From CAVLDP01 sp963661945 (GTDB lineage: Bacteria; Bacillota; Clostridia; Lachnospirales; Lachnospiraceae), in assembly GCA_963661945.1 (NCBI GenBank), contig CAVLDP010000007.1, forward strand, positions 7,007-71,006: a stretch of 64,000 nt of DNA, written 5' to 3'. Numbering within the stretch: the first letter of the stretch is position 1; the number at the start of each line of letters is the position of its first letter. The notes beneath the pieces were generated by a model that searched no databases, had not been told where the DNA came from, and saw nothing but the letters and a program-made list of their open reading frames with translations. Shown here in pieces: positions 27,965 through 37,607 of this stretch. Made by a program: the position numbers and the translations under genes.

Positions 27965-28762
27965 CTATACTATAATCCTCTCGGATATATTACTACGACT
28001 CGCTACCTCTATCTGAAAATCAGAAGCCTTGTAGGGATTATCCCCAAGCGTTACTTCCATCTTCACCGCCTTAAGTGCCAAATCAGGGAAATTATTCTCA
28101 TTACTGAGATGGCCAAGCAGGACATATTTCATATTATCATGCAAGAGTTCACAGAGGAGCTGGCCAGATAGTTCATTGCTAAGATGACCACGCTCTCCTA
28201 AGATTCGCATCTTCAGTTGATAAGGATACCCTCCCACCTGCAGCATATTCACATCATGATTTGCTTCTAGCAATATGGCATCCAGATTCTGCATGGATTC
28301 AATAATATGTGAATCAAAACAACCAAGATCTGTAAGAACTGCGACTGATTTGTCGGAAGAATTCACACGATATGCCACAGGATCTGCAGCATCATGAGAT
28401 ACAGAAATCGGATGAATGGTAAGGTCTCCAATCTGAAAATCCTTCTCTGCTTCAATCTCAACAAAAAGTCCCGGATCTATCTGGCCTAGAGACTTATTCT
28501 GCTGAATCGCCTGCAAAGTTCCCTGCGTAGCATATATAGGTAATCCATATCTTCTGGATATTACACCAAGTCCACTTATATGATCGCTATGCTCATGCGT
28601 AATCAGAATTCCTTCCATATCCTTTGTCGATAAATCATAGGAATTCATTCCATCTTCAATTCGTTTGCCGGAGATTCCTGCATCAATCATAATATGATGA
28701 CTGTCTGATCCGACACAGATACAGTTGCCACTGCTTCCGCTTGCAACACTAAATAATTCCAT
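27965..28762 (-). CDS. MBL-fold metallo-hydrolase, WalJ/YycJ-like
   Basis: The 265-residue protein has the metallo-beta-lactamase fold with the metal motif ILITHEHSDHISGL and further ligands around LTDLGCFD and LLEANHD. It begins MELFSVASGSSGNCICVGSD, as in the WalJ/YycJ group, which in Bacillus is linked to the WalRK cell-wall system and to co-ordination of division and DNA replication. Here there is no walRK nearby. Instead the gene starts one base after the stop of the FtsA-like gene, which keeps a division-related context. The substrate (probably nucleic acid or a phosphodiester) is unproven. Confidence 0.87.
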   Translation of the reverse strand: MELFSVASGSSGNCICVGSDSHHIMIDAGISGKRIEDGMNSYDLSTKDMEGILITHEHSDHISGLGVISRRYGLPIYATQGTLQAIQQNKSLGQIDPGLFVEIEAEKDFQIGDLTIHPISVSHDAADPVAYRVNSSDKSVAVLTDLGCFDSHIIESMQNLDAILLEANHDVNMLQVGGYPYQLKMRILGERGHLSNELSGQLLCELLHDNMKYVLLGHLSNENNFPDLALKAVKMEVTLGDNPYKASDFQIEVASRSNISERIIV

Positions 28763-28763
28763 C

Positions 28764-30881
28764 TTAATCCTGCCAATAAATCTCTAATACATCACCCGTT
28801 GAGATTGGCGTAGAATATCCACAAGGCTGACCATTCTGCTTAATAACAATGGCTCTTCCATTTCCTTCATTTGGATTGAAATCAATATAATTAAAGACAT
28901 CAACGAAGATATAATTTTCCTTGCCAGAGATTCTCACATCATCTCCATTGACCGTAACTTCAAGATCAATCCCTGTCTCAATAGAAGGCTTACCTGTCTT
29001 ATCTTCCGTCTCTCCATCAGCCTCATTCTCTCTCTTAGCCCTGATAGAAGCACCATGACTCTTCATCTCATTCCAAATCTGAGTTGCACTCGAAGAATCC
29101 GTAGAAATAGGAGCATCTAGTGTCTTCCACTCAATACTGAAGTTCTCATAGACAAGTGTATCCATCGTGGCTTCTCTATTATTTACAAAGAGTCCTTCTG
29201 ATGGGTCGATTGCAACATCCATAAAGGTAATCAGCTGACCCAGGGTATAATAATTTCTGGTTTCGATAGAATCCCCTTCACTTATCTCATAGCTACCAGG
29301 CTCCATACTACCATTGACTTCGACGAACTTCGGACAAACTACCATCTTGTCGTTCACATAGAAGGTCACCTTGTCGCTATCAAATTCCTCCAGATCAGAA
29401 ATCGTACATCTTGCTTCATGACCAGTTGTTGAAGAACGAACCTCAATATAGGAATTAGGCTCAAGCCGTGTATTCATGCCTACTGCTTCATCGTTCATAA
29501 GAACTACTGCAGATTCGCCCTCTTCACCTCGAACCATACGGCTTACACCATTTACTGTGAAATGAATCTCCCGTCCTCTCTTAGGGAAGAGTTCCTCTGT
29601 CGCAAGACCAGCCTGCAGAGCGGCATCCACAATCGTAAGATGTCCATTGTCATAGAGCTTCATCATCTCTCCATTGAAATGAATCATAATGAAGTTATTC
29701 TTCTGCTCGTAATAATTCAGGCAGATACCAATTGGAGTAACAAGTAGTGGATCCTTCTTAATATCTTCCTGCTCAAAGATGATATCCTTCATCACCTCTT
29801 CGCCACGAAGAGCTACACGTTCCTTTACAATATCCAGCTTATCTGCAAGCATCTCGGTAAATCCGCCAATCTTACCGCCACCGCCAACAATAAATGCAGC
29901 GCTTACGGATTTATCGCCATTTAATTCCTTGATCTTCTCTGCAACTGCAGTCGTAATCTTTGCACGAACTGGTTCTGTAAGCTTTAGAATCTCATCCGCA
30001 GTTACTGTATGAGTCAGCCCCATGATATCCTCATAGGTAATCTCATCCATCATCGTGGAATCCTTCTTGATCTTCTCAGCCATGGCAAAGTCGACAAGAT
30101 ACTGCTGTACAATCACCTCAGTAAGCTCATCACCGGCATATGGAATCATGCCATAGGCAACAATACTTCCATCCCTGGTGATACAAATATCTGAGGTACC
30201 TGCGCCCACATCCACAAGCGCAATATTCAGCATGCGGAAACTCTCCGGAATTGCTACATTGATTGCAGCAATAGGCTCCAGCGTCAGATTTGCAACCTGA
30301 AGTCCAGCTCTCTCTACCGCAGTATATAGGCCATCCACAACATCCTCTGGCAAGAAGGTAACAATAATATCTTCTGCGATTTCATTTGCCTTATGTCCCT
30401 CTAAGCTCGTAAATATCTCATCATTCAGGTAATACTTCATGACAGAATATCCTACACAGTAGAACTTGTATTTCTCGTCACCATTCTCCTTTAGAATATT
30501 CTGAGCCTTATCAATTCCCATAAGATCAAGTGTATGTAGGTCTTCGCCCGTAACGACAGTCTCTTCCTCATACTGATAAGAAATTCTGGTTGTAATTGTA
30601 CGAAGCACACGACCAGCCGCAGCGATACATACATCTGTCAAGGTGCATTCAATCTGCGCTTCAAGATTCTCCTTTACTGCCTGACAAACCTTGGCAACTC
30701 GTCCGATATCATGAATCTGTCCATCCAACATAGCTCTGGTCTCATGCTCCATACTACACTGAGCCACTACATAAAAACCATCTTCTGTCAGACGTCCGAC
30801 GGTACCGACTACATTTCGAGTACCTATATCAAGTCCGAATACATAATCATCCGATAATCTCTCTTCTACCGTTCCTGTCAC
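28764..30881 (-). CDS. FtsA-like actin-fold protein with a long C-terminal extension
   Basis: Residues 10-390 form an FtsA/actin-type ATPase: phosphate loops VFGLDIGTRNVVGTVGR and ALVDVGAGTSDICI, an FtsA-type 1C insert (residues 75-185), and the adenosine motif FIVGGGGKIGGF. Residues 400-705 are an added region, about 300 residues longer than classical FtsA, with repeated beta-rich segments and a last segment (VNGDDVRISGKENYIFVDVFNYI) that resembles a ubiquitin-like fold. I see no membrane helix and no clear C-terminal amphipathic helix. The dcw cluster in this window has no ftsA, so this may be a functional substitute or a separate actin-like protein. It sits between coaE and the MBL gene with 1-3 base gaps. 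Confidence 0.8.
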   Translation of the reverse strand: MTGTVEERLSDDYVFGLDIGTRNVVGTVGRLTEDGFYVVAQCSMEHETRAMLDGQIHDIGRVAKVCQAVKENLEAQIECTLTDVCIAAAGRVLRTITTRISYQYEEETVVTGEDLHTLDLMGIDKAQNILKENGDEKYKFYCVGYSVMKYYLNDEIFTSLEGHKANEIAEDIIVTFLPEDVVDGLYTAVERAGLQVANLTLEPIAAINVAIPESFRMLNIALVDVGAGTSDICITRDGSIVAYGMIPYAGDELTEVIVQQYLVDFAMAEKIKKDSTMMDEITYEDIMGLTHTVTADEILKLTEPVRAKITTAVAEKIKELNGDKSVSAAFIVGGGGKIGGFTEMLADKLDIVKERVALRGEEVMKDIIFEQEDIKKDPLLVTPIGICLNYYEQKNNFIMIHFNGEMMKLYDNGHLTIVDAALQAGLATEELFPKRGREIHFTVNGVSRMVRGEEGESAVVLMNDEAVGMNTRLEPNSYIEVRSSTTGHEARCTISDLEEFDSDKVTFYVNDKMVVCPKFVEVNGSMEPGSYEISEGDSIETRNYYTLGQLITFMDVAIDPSEGLFVNNREATMDTLVYENFSIEWKTLDAPISTDSSSATQIWNEMKSHGASIRAKRENEADGETEDKTGKPSIETGIDLEVTVNGDDVRISGKENYIFVDVFNYIDFNPNEGNGRAIVIKQNGQPCGYSTPISTGDVLEIYWQD

Positions 30882-30884
30882 TTG

Positions 30885-31502
30885 CTACTTCTCCTTCTTA
30901 CCCTCTAGTAACCAATCCATCATCCGATCTACTGAAGCGTAGGCCTCTTCCTTTGTCTTACTATTGTCAATCACATAATCAGCAGCCCTACGAAACTCTT
31001 CATCACTAAGCTGACTATTAAAAATATCCGTAATCTTCGAATCGGAATATCCACGTGTTTCCTTAAGTCTATCCCGTCTCTTAGTCTCAGGACAATATAT
31101 ATAGACAAGAGAATCCAAATACTGCGTGTAATTCTCCTCAATCAGAAGTGCCGCCTCAAGTACAAGAATCGAAATCTCTCCCGCATCTCTCGCCTCAGAG
31201 ACCTGTCGAAGGACTTCCTCCTTCACTGCAGGATGCACAATGGAATTCATAAGATATCTCTTCTCATCATCCGAGAAAAGAAGTCTTGCCATAGCTTCTC
31301 TATCTACTGACCCATCCGCATGGAAGACCATATCTTCTGCAAAAGCTTCCCGAATTGCCTCATTGCAAGAGGTTCCAGGCAGAAGCAGATCCTTGGCAAG
31401 CTCATCTGCAAGAAGAATCTTCGCCTGATAATGTTCTTCTAAATAGGATAATATCAGTGATTTGCCAGCGCCAACGCCACCTGTTATGCCAAGAAAAATC
31501 AT
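30885..31502 (-). CDS. coaE: Dephospho-CoA kinase
   Basis: CoaE phosphorylates dephospho-CoA, the last step of coenzyme A synthesis. The 205-residue protein has Walker A GITGGVGAGKS, the substrate motif LLADELAKDLLLPG and the lid region YCPETKRRDRLKETRGYSD. Its size is normal. It follows polA by 74 bases and precedes the FtsA-like gene by 3 bases; the polA-coaE pairing is common in Gram-positives. CoA is the acceptor in the NifJ reaction encoded elsewhere in the window. Confidence 0.96.
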   Translation of the reverse strand: MIFLGITGGVGAGKSLILSYLEEHYQAKILLADELAKDLLLPGTSCNEAIREAFAEDMVFHADGSVDREAMARLLFSDDEKRYLMNSIVHPAVKEEVLRQVSEARDAGEISILVLEAALLIEENYTQYLDSLVYIYCPETKRRDRLKETRGYSDSKITDIFNSQLSDEEFRRAADYVIDNSKTKEEAYASVDRMMDWLLEGKKEK

Positions 31503-31576
31503 ATAGACTCCATATCTAGTTGTTATAGTCCTACCTATTATACCATTTCTAGTTGTTTTGTACCATTTTCTTTTCT

Positions 31577-34330
31577 TTATTTGGCATCGTACCAGGTATG
31601 GCCAGCGTGCATATCAATCTCGAGTGGAACTAGTAGCTTCGCTGCTCCCATCATCTCTTCTTCCATTAACCTCTGTACCATCTCAAGCTCCGAATCCTTG
31701 GCTTCTACTAGTAATTCATCATGAACCTGGAGCACAAGTCTTGATTCTAATCCTTCAGCCTTCATTCGATCGTGGAGACCAACCATCGCAATCTTGATGA
31801 TATCTGCCGCCGTTCCCTGAATCGGTGCATTCATGGCAACTCTCTCTCCAAAGGATCTCTGCATGAAGTTGCTTGAAGACAATTCTGGAATCGGACGAAT
31901 CCTGCCAAATAAGGTCTTGGCCACTCCTGACTGCTTGGCATCTTCTACCAAGCCCTCTATATATTCCTGCAATTTCGGATAAGCGAGGAAATAATTATCA
32001 ATGTACTCCTTAGCCTCAGCCTTGGAGATATTAAGATCCTGGCTTAGTCCAAAGGATGATATACCATATACGATTCCAAAGTTAACCGCCTTGGCATTAC
32101 GTCGCTGTAATTCAGTAACTTCCTCAAATGGAACATGAAATACAAGAGATGCTGTTGCCCTATGAATATCCTGTCCCCTTCTATATGCCTCAATCAGATT
32201 CTCATCCTGAGATAAATGAGCAAGCACGCGAAGTTCAATCTGGGAATAATCCGCATCTAAAAATGTAGCGCCCTCCTCGGAAAAGAATACCTTTCGAATC
32301 TGCTTACCAAGTTCCATACGAATAGGAATATTCTGAAGGTTTGGATCTGTTGAGCTGATACGCCCCGTTGCAGTAACCGTCTGCTGGAAGGTAGAATGAA
32401 CTCTTCCATCCTTGGACAGACACTGATTCAATCCATCTGCATAGGTGGATTTCAGCTTCGTAAGCTGTCGATACTGGAGAATGGAATCAACAATTGGATA
32501 ATCCGCTGACAGCTTATCGAGAACATCCGCAGAAGTGGAATAGCCTGTCTTTGTCTTCTTGGCACCAGGAAGTTCAAGCTTCTCAAAGAGAATCACCCCA
32601 AGCTGTTTCGGCGAATTAATATTAAATTCCTCGCCTGCCGCCTCATAAATCTCATTTTCAAGCTCCGAAATTCGCTCCGACAAGGTTCTACCATATTCAA
32701 GAAGAGCCTTACCATCCATAGCCATTCCAGCCTGCTCCATATCCGACAAGGTATGAATCAGAGGAAGCTCCACCTCAACGTAGAGAGGAAGCATATCATT
32801 CTCCTGAAGCTTCGTGCGAAGAATAGGAGCAGACTTAGCTGCAACATAGGCATCGAAGCAGGCATATTTAGAGAATTTGTCCTTATCCTCTGTGGCATCA
32901 AGAAGACTTGCCTTGCCGAAGAAATCAGAGAAGGATGGAACCATCATCTCAAGCTCTTCCGAAGCAAGATAAGAAGTCTCATATTGACCAAGAAGTGGAT
33001 TGAGTAGGTATGATGCTACGGAGCAATCAAAAACAGAAGGATAGGTATAGCCATCCTTGCGAAGATGCGGATCTACAAGCTTCACCATAGGAATATTAAG
33101 CTTTGGTAGCACTGCCTTCAAATCCCTTGTAGCAAGAGGTAGTCCTCGATCGATCAAATCTTGAATCGTATCAACTAACATCTGGCCAGAGATATGATCC
33201 GATGCAGGAACATAAATTGCATCCTCTCCACTTGAAATTGAAAGTCCCAGAATTCTATATGGCTCTTCCTCTTCCGTAAATGAAAGCTGCAGCTGTCCAT
33301 CCTCATCTGGATCAAAGCCCTTTTCTTCCTGATTTATCATATAAATGGTAAATCCAGCCTCATTTGTTAAATTCTCCACATAATCATGAAGCCGCTCTAC
33401 CTCTTCTACAAGATGAAACTTATCCTCCAGCTCCTGATTGGATGAAGTATGCTCTACCCCTTCAAAACGAGGAAGAAGGTTCTTAAATTCAAAGGATTTG
33501 CAGAGTCGATAAGCCTCCTCCGTAAAGAGATTGCCAAGTAAAGCCTCATCAAGGGAAAATTCAATATCCGCATGAATTTCAATTCGTGCTAAGTCCTTAC
33601 TAAGCATGGCCTGATCATAGAATTCCTTAAGATTCTTTGAAGCCTTCGGTGGCTTGAGCTCATCCACATGAAGATAGGCTTCCTCCACCGTGTGATAAGT
33701 CTTAATAATACTTGTGGCCGTCTTCTCACCGATACCAGGAACTCCAGGAATATTATCTGCCGTATCTCCCATCAAGGCCTTCACATCGATAAACTCGATA
33801 GGAGTAACACCCTTCTGCTCTAAGACATCTGCTGCAAAATATTCCTCAATCTCTGTTCCCGTCTTCTTGGTCTTAGGGATACTAATCTTAATATGGTCCG
33901 ATGCAAGCTGGAGCAAATCTCTATCTCCAGAGATAATTGTCACGTCAAATCCCTGCTCTTCTGCCGACTTTGACAGGGTGCCAAGGATATCATCTGCCTC
34001 AAATCCTGCCTTGGTAATTACAGGGACCTTCATTGCTCTAAGCATATCCTGAATATATGGCACCTGTTCTCTAAGCTCCGGATCCATTGGCTTTCTCGTG
34101 CCCTTGTACGCATCAAACATCCTATGTCGAAAGGTAGGCTCATGTACATCAAACGCAACAGCAAAATGCGTCGGCTTCTCTGTATCTATAAAACGAAGCA
34201 TCATATTCAGGAAACCATAGACACCATTTGTATGCTGGCCCTTAGAATTAGTCAAATCGGGCAGTCCATAGTAGGCTCGATTCAGAATACTATGTCCATC
34301 AATCAGTAATAATTTATTCATGAAACTCAA
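31577..34330 (-). CDS. polA: DNA polymerase I
   Basis: The 917-residue protein has a 5'-3' nuclease domain (residues 1-290, LLIDGHSILNRAYYGL, FEADDILGTL, VISGDRDLLQL, MGDTADNIPGVPGIG), a degenerate 3'-5' exonuclease domain (residues 310-540) and a polymerase domain with motif A DADYSQIELRVLAHLS, motif B RRNAKAVNFGIVYGISSFG and motif C QVHDELLVEA. The DxE exonuclease motif is absent, so proofreading is probably lost, as in Bacillus. It fills gaps and removes primers. The start is uncertain: TTG at 34330 with AGGA 4 bases away, or the ATG three codons later. Confidence 0.97.
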   Translation of the reverse strand: MSFMNKLLLIDGHSILNRAYYGLPDLTNSKGQHTNGVYGFLNMMLRFIDTEKPTHFAVAFDVHEPTFRHRMFDAYKGTRKPMDPELREQVPYIQDMLRAMKVPVITKAGFEADDILGTLSKSAEEQGFDVTIISGDRDLLQLASDHIKISIPKTKKTGTEIEEYFAADVLEQKGVTPIEFIDVKALMGDTADNIPGVPGIGEKTATSIIKTYHTVEEAYLHVDELKPPKASKNLKEFYDQAMLSKDLARIEIHADIEFSLDEALLGNLFTEEAYRLCKSFEFKNLLPRFEGVEHTSSNQELEDKFHLVEEVERLHDYVENLTNEAGFTIYMINQEEKGFDPDEDGQLQLSFTEEEEPYRILGLSISSGEDAIYVPASDHISGQMLVDTIQDLIDRGLPLATRDLKAVLPKLNIPMVKLVDPHLRKDGYTYPSVFDCSVASYLLNPLLGQYETSYLASEELEMMVPSFSDFFGKASLLDATEDKDKFSKYACFDAYVAAKSAPILRTKLQENDMLPLYVEVELPLIHTLSDMEQAGMAMDGKALLEYGRTLSERISELENEIYEAAGEEFNINSPKQLGVILFEKLELPGAKKTKTGYSTSADVLDKLSADYPIVDSILQYRQLTKLKSTYADGLNQCLSKDGRVHSTFQQTVTATGRISSTDPNLQNIPIRMELGKQIRKVFFSEEGATFLDADYSQIELRVLAHLSQDENLIEAYRRGQDIHRATASLVFHVPFEEVTELQRRNAKAVNFGIVYGISSFGLSQDLNISKAEAKEYIDNYFLAYPKLQEYIEGLVEDAKQSGVAKTLFGRIRPIPELSSSNFMQRSFGERVAMNAPIQGTAADIIKIAMVGLHDRMKAEGLESRLVLQVHDELLVEAKDSELEMVQRLMEEEMMGAAKLLVPLEIDMHAGHTWYDAK

Positions 34331-34342
34331 AAAATCCTATTC

Positions 34343-36130
34343 TTAGATAGCTCTTGTTGCATCACGAAGCCATGCCTTCTCATCCTCATCAAGATATGGT
34401 GAGATCTTCTCATAGACAGCGTGATGATATTCATTCAGTGTCTGCTTCTCAAGATAGGTCAGCATAGACACATCAACTGCATCTAAATCAAATGGAACAA
34501 ATGTAAGTGGCTCAAACTTATAAAACTGTCCATACTCCGTCTTCTCTGCCTCTACGGTGAGAAGCTCATTCTCATGGCGAATTCCAAACTGGTCCTCAAT
34601 ATAGAGGCCTGGTTCATCCGTCGTAATCATTCCAGGCTTCAGTGGCCATACTCTCATACGGTCAGTCATACGCCAACGGAAGGAATTTGGTCCTTCATGA
34701 ACATTAAGAATATGACCAACACCATGTCCTGTTCCGCAGCGATAATCAAGGCCCATATCCCAAACCGGTCCTCTGGCAAGAACATCCAGATTCTGTCCAG
34801 TAGCACCCTCTGGAAAATGAGCAGCAGCAAGACGTAGGTTTGATCTAAGTGTAACTGTAAAGTACTCTCTCATAAGATCACTAATTGGTCCAAGTACAAT
34901 GGTTCTTGTGATATCGGTTGTACCCTCGAGATAATGTCCGCCGGAATCTACCAGAAGAAAGCCTTCTTCAAGAAGAGGCGAATACTTCTCAGGGGTTGCT
35001 TCATAATGCATCATCGCAGCATTTGGTCCGTAGGCTGCAATCGTATCAAAGGATACATCCAGGAAATGTTCCTGTTCCTTACGGAAGTTAAGTAAGACCT
35101 CCGATGCAGATAGCTCATCCATAGGAAGAGTACCAATATTCTTCTTGAGATAATAGATAAATTTACAAACTGCAACGCCATCTCTAATATGTGCAAGCTT
35201 GGTATTCTCGATTTCAACGGCATTCTTCACTGACTTCTCAAGTTCTGTCGGATTTGCATCTACTATAAGTCTTACACCTGATGGCAGTAAATGCGTCATC
35301 TTATAATTCACAATCTCATCATCAATAAGAACAGAGTCCACTGTAATGCACGGCAAATCCTCATAGATTGCATTATAATCTCTCACCTGAATGGATGCCT
35401 CAGCAAGATAAGCGCGAACATCATCTGATAGTGAAGCAGCATCTACATAGAGGATTGCTTCCTTCTCTGTCAGAAATACATAGGATAGGAATACTGGCAC
35501 ACAAGCAATATCATCACCGCGAAGATTTAGAAGCCAGGCAATATCATACAGTGAAGTAAGAAGGTGAGCCTTCGCGCCCTTCTCTACCATCTGACCTCTA
35601 AGCCAGGCAATCTTATCTTCTACACTTCTTCCAGCATACTGATCTTCCAAAATCCAAATCGGCTTCTTCGGAAGAGATGGTCTATCAGACCAGAACAAAT
35701 CAAGTAAGTCTTCCTCTACTGCAAAATGTCCTGACTTCTTGTCCAGGATAGAGGCATATTTCTCACAAGCCTTTTTGGAGAAGAGACGACCATCAAAGCC
35801 CAGACATCCACCATCTATCATCTTATCTTCAAGATATTCCTCTACGGTAGGAACGCCTTCCTCTCCCATCTCAAATAGCTTCACATAGGTATCCTTCAGC
35901 TCTCTCTTAGCCTGAATAAAATAACGGCCATCTGTCCAGAGACCTGCTTCTTCCATTGAAATCACAACGGTCGCATTGGTTCCTGTAAATCCAGAAATGA
36001 ATTCTACTCCCTTAAAATAATCACCCACATATTCAGAGCCATGAAAATCTGACATAGGAATCAGATAAAAATCAATTGCTCTCTTCTTCATCTCAGCACG
36101 AAGTGCATCTATTCTTTCATTTACTGTCAT
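34343..36130 (-). CDS. Aminopeptidase P family protein (Xaa-Pro peptidase, M24B)
   Basis: The 595-residue protein has the three-part layout of long aminopeptidase P enzymes: two creatinase-like N-terminal domains (residues 1-300) and a pita-bread catalytic domain. The two-metal ligands are visible in LLVDSGGHYLEGTTDITRTI (two Asp), GHGVGHILNVHEGP (His), ITTDEPGLYIEDQFGIRHENELL (two Glu). It removes N-terminal residues preceding proline. GGAGG precedes the ATG. It is the first gene of the long minus-strand run through polA, 12 bases before polA. No signal peptide, so cytoplasmic. Confidence 0.94.
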   Translation of the reverse strand: MTVNERIDALRAEMKKRAIDFYLIPMSDFHGSEYVGDYFKGVEFISGFTGTNATVVISMEEAGLWTDGRYFIQAKRELKDTYVKLFEMGEEGVPTVEEYLEDKMIDGGCLGFDGRLFSKKACEKYASILDKKSGHFAVEEDLLDLFWSDRPSLPKKPIWILEDQYAGRSVEDKIAWLRGQMVEKGAKAHLLTSLYDIAWLLNLRGDDIACVPVFLSYVFLTEKEAILYVDAASLSDDVRAYLAEASIQVRDYNAIYEDLPCITVDSVLIDDEIVNYKMTHLLPSGVRLIVDANPTELEKSVKNAVEIENTKLAHIRDGVAVCKFIYYLKKNIGTLPMDELSASEVLLNFRKEQEHFLDVSFDTIAAYGPNAAMMHYEATPEKYSPLLEEGFLLVDSGGHYLEGTTDITRTIVLGPISDLMREYFTVTLRSNLRLAAAHFPEGATGQNLDVLARGPVWDMGLDYRCGTGHGVGHILNVHEGPNSFRWRMTDRMRVWPLKPGMITTDEPGLYIEDQFGIRHENELLTVEAEKTEYGQFYKFEPLTFVPFDLDAVDVSMLTYLEKQTLNEYHHAVYEKISPYLDEDEKAWLRDATRAI

Positions 36131-36179
36131 ATTTTATCCTCCAACATTTGATAAAATCTATCGCCCAAAAGGCATAGAT

Positions 36180-36207
36180 ATTGTACCACTTTTCCTCATC
36201 CAAACCT
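36180..36207 (-). promoter_or_regulatory. Extended -10 promoter for the pepP-polA run
   Basis: TGG followed by TACAAT (minus strand, -10 at 36180-36185) forms an extended -10. No good -35 is seen at 17-bp spacing. It lies between the ftsZ terminator and the aminopeptidase start, where a promoter is needed. Confidence 0.5.
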
Positions 36208-36219
36208 AGACCAAGGCAT

Positions 36220-36250
36220 AAAAAAACCACTAGTCCAACTGGACTAGTGG
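36220..36250 (-). terminator. Rho-independent terminator after ftsZ
   Basis: A 10-bp stem CCACTAGTCC/GGACTAGTGG with a 4-base loop is followed by seven T on the minus strand, 14 bases beyond the ftsZ stop. It ends the division cluster. Confidence 0.95.
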
Positions 36251-36263
36251 AATGAATCAATGC

Positions 36264-37475
36264 TTACTTACGTGTCGTCTTCAGGAAATCTGGAATCTTA
36301 ATATCCTGAGGCTGACTGGTAGGCTGCTGTGGCTTCTGAATCCCCATAGTAGGAGCAGCTGACGCGGCAGTCTGTGTAGGTACCGTAGGTCTTGGTGGTA
36401 CCTGATAAGAAGGTGTCGTAGTAGCTGCAGGTCTTGGCATTGCTGAAGCGGAAGACGTAGGTCTTGGAGTAGATGTGGAAGCATACTGCATGTTCGGGAA
36501 AGCTCCCCTCTGTTTCACTGCAGCACCCTCTTCTAGGCCTGTTGCAATTACCGTAATCGCAACTTCATCTGTCATAGTATCATCATACTTGGCACCGAAG
36601 ATGATATTAGCATCTGCACCAGCTAAATCCTGTACATAGCTTGCAGCATCGCTAGCATCTGTAAGAGAAATATCACCAGAAATATTAATAATTACATGAG
36701 TAGCGCCATCAATCGTTGTCTCAAGAAGTGGACTGGCAACAGCAATCTTCACAGCCTCAATTGCCTTCTCATCGCCCTTGGCAGAACCAATTCCGATATG
36801 AGCCATGCCCTTATCCTTCATAACAGTCTGAACATCTGCAAAATCCAGATTGATCAGTGCTGGCAGATTAATCAAATCAGTAATACCCTGAACTGCCTGC
36901 TGTAATACCTCATCTGCCTTCTTAAGTGCATCTGGCATAGAAGTACGACGATCAACAATCTCAAGAAGCTTGTCATTTGGGATGACAATAAGAGTATCAA
37001 CAGATTCCTTCAGTCTCTCAATACCTGAAACTGCATTCATCATACGGGTCTTAGCTTCGAACTTGAAAGGCTTCGTAACAACGCCAACTGTAAGGATACC
37101 CTGCTCGCGAGCAATCTTAGCAACTACAGGTGCTGCACCAGTTCCAGTACCGCCACCCATTCCACAGGTAACAAATACCATATCTGCGCCCTTCACTGCA
37201 GATGAAATATCCTCAGAGCTCTCCTCTGCAGCAGCCTGACCGATTTCAGGATTCGCGCCTGCACCAAGTCCCTTGGTCAGCTTCTCTCCAATCTGAATCA
37301 GTGTAGGTGCCTTGCATAATGTAAGTGCCTGCTTATCTGTATTAATGCCGATAAATTCAACGCCGCCAATATTCTCATCAATCATTCTATTAACAGCATT
37401 ATTACCAGCGCCACCAACTCCAATAACTATAATCTTCGCACTGGAATCCGCCTCGTTATTCATTATCTCAAGCAA
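36264..37475 (-). CDS. ftsZ: Cell division protein FtsZ
   Basis: FtsZ is the tubulin-like GTPase that forms the division ring. The 403-residue protein has the core [18 protein letters not shown], the tubulin signature [13 protein letters not shown], the T7-loop region [11 protein letters not shown], a Pro/Ser/Thr-rich linker (residues 320-385) and the conserved tail IKIPDFL that binds partner proteins. The start is TTG at 37473-37475: AAGGAGG lies 8 bases upstream, whereas the first in-frame ATG, four codons later, would be 20 bases away. It has its own promoter and terminator at the end of the dcw cluster. Confidence 0.98.
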   Translation of the reverse strand: MLEIMNNEADSSAKIIVIGVGGAGNNAVNRMIDENIGGVEFIGINTDKQALTLCKAPTLIQIGEKLTKGLGAGANPEIGQAAAEESSEDISSAVKGADMVFVTCGMGGGTGTGAAPVVAKIAREQGILTVGVVTKPFKFEAKTRMMNAVSGIERLKESVDTLIVIPNDKLLEIVDRRTSMPDALKKADEVLQQAVQGITDLINLPALINLDFADVQTVMKDKGMAHIGIGSAKGDEKAIEAVKIAVASPLLETTIDGATHVIINISGDISLTDASDAASYVQDLAGADANIIFGAKYDDTMTDEVAITVIATGLEEGAAVKQRGAFPNMQYASTSTPRPTSSASAMPRPAATTTPSYQVPPRPTVPTQTAASAAPTMGIQKPQQPTSQPQDIKIPDFLKTTRK

Positions 37476-37542
37476 GGTCTCTTCCTCCTTCTAACTAACA
37501 AGCGATGATACTATCTCGCATATTCTCATAACCATATAGAAT

Positions 37543-37571
37543 ATAATATAGTTTTTCAGGGCAATTATCAA
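37543..37571 (-). promoter_or_regulatory. Promoter of ftsZ
   Basis: TTGATA (37566-37571) and TATTAT (37543-37548) are 17 bases apart in the 132-base gap between ftsQ and ftsZ. It would give ftsZ expression independent of the mraZ promoter. Confidence 0.8.
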
Positions 37572-37607
37572 CCAGTTTTTCAAAACTTTGGTAAATAATC
37601 CACACCT

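Noticed and set aside
27674..28171. 165-codon plus-strand open frame
   Set aside because: It spans the antisense of the ACT and MBL genes; composition is that of a shadow frame.
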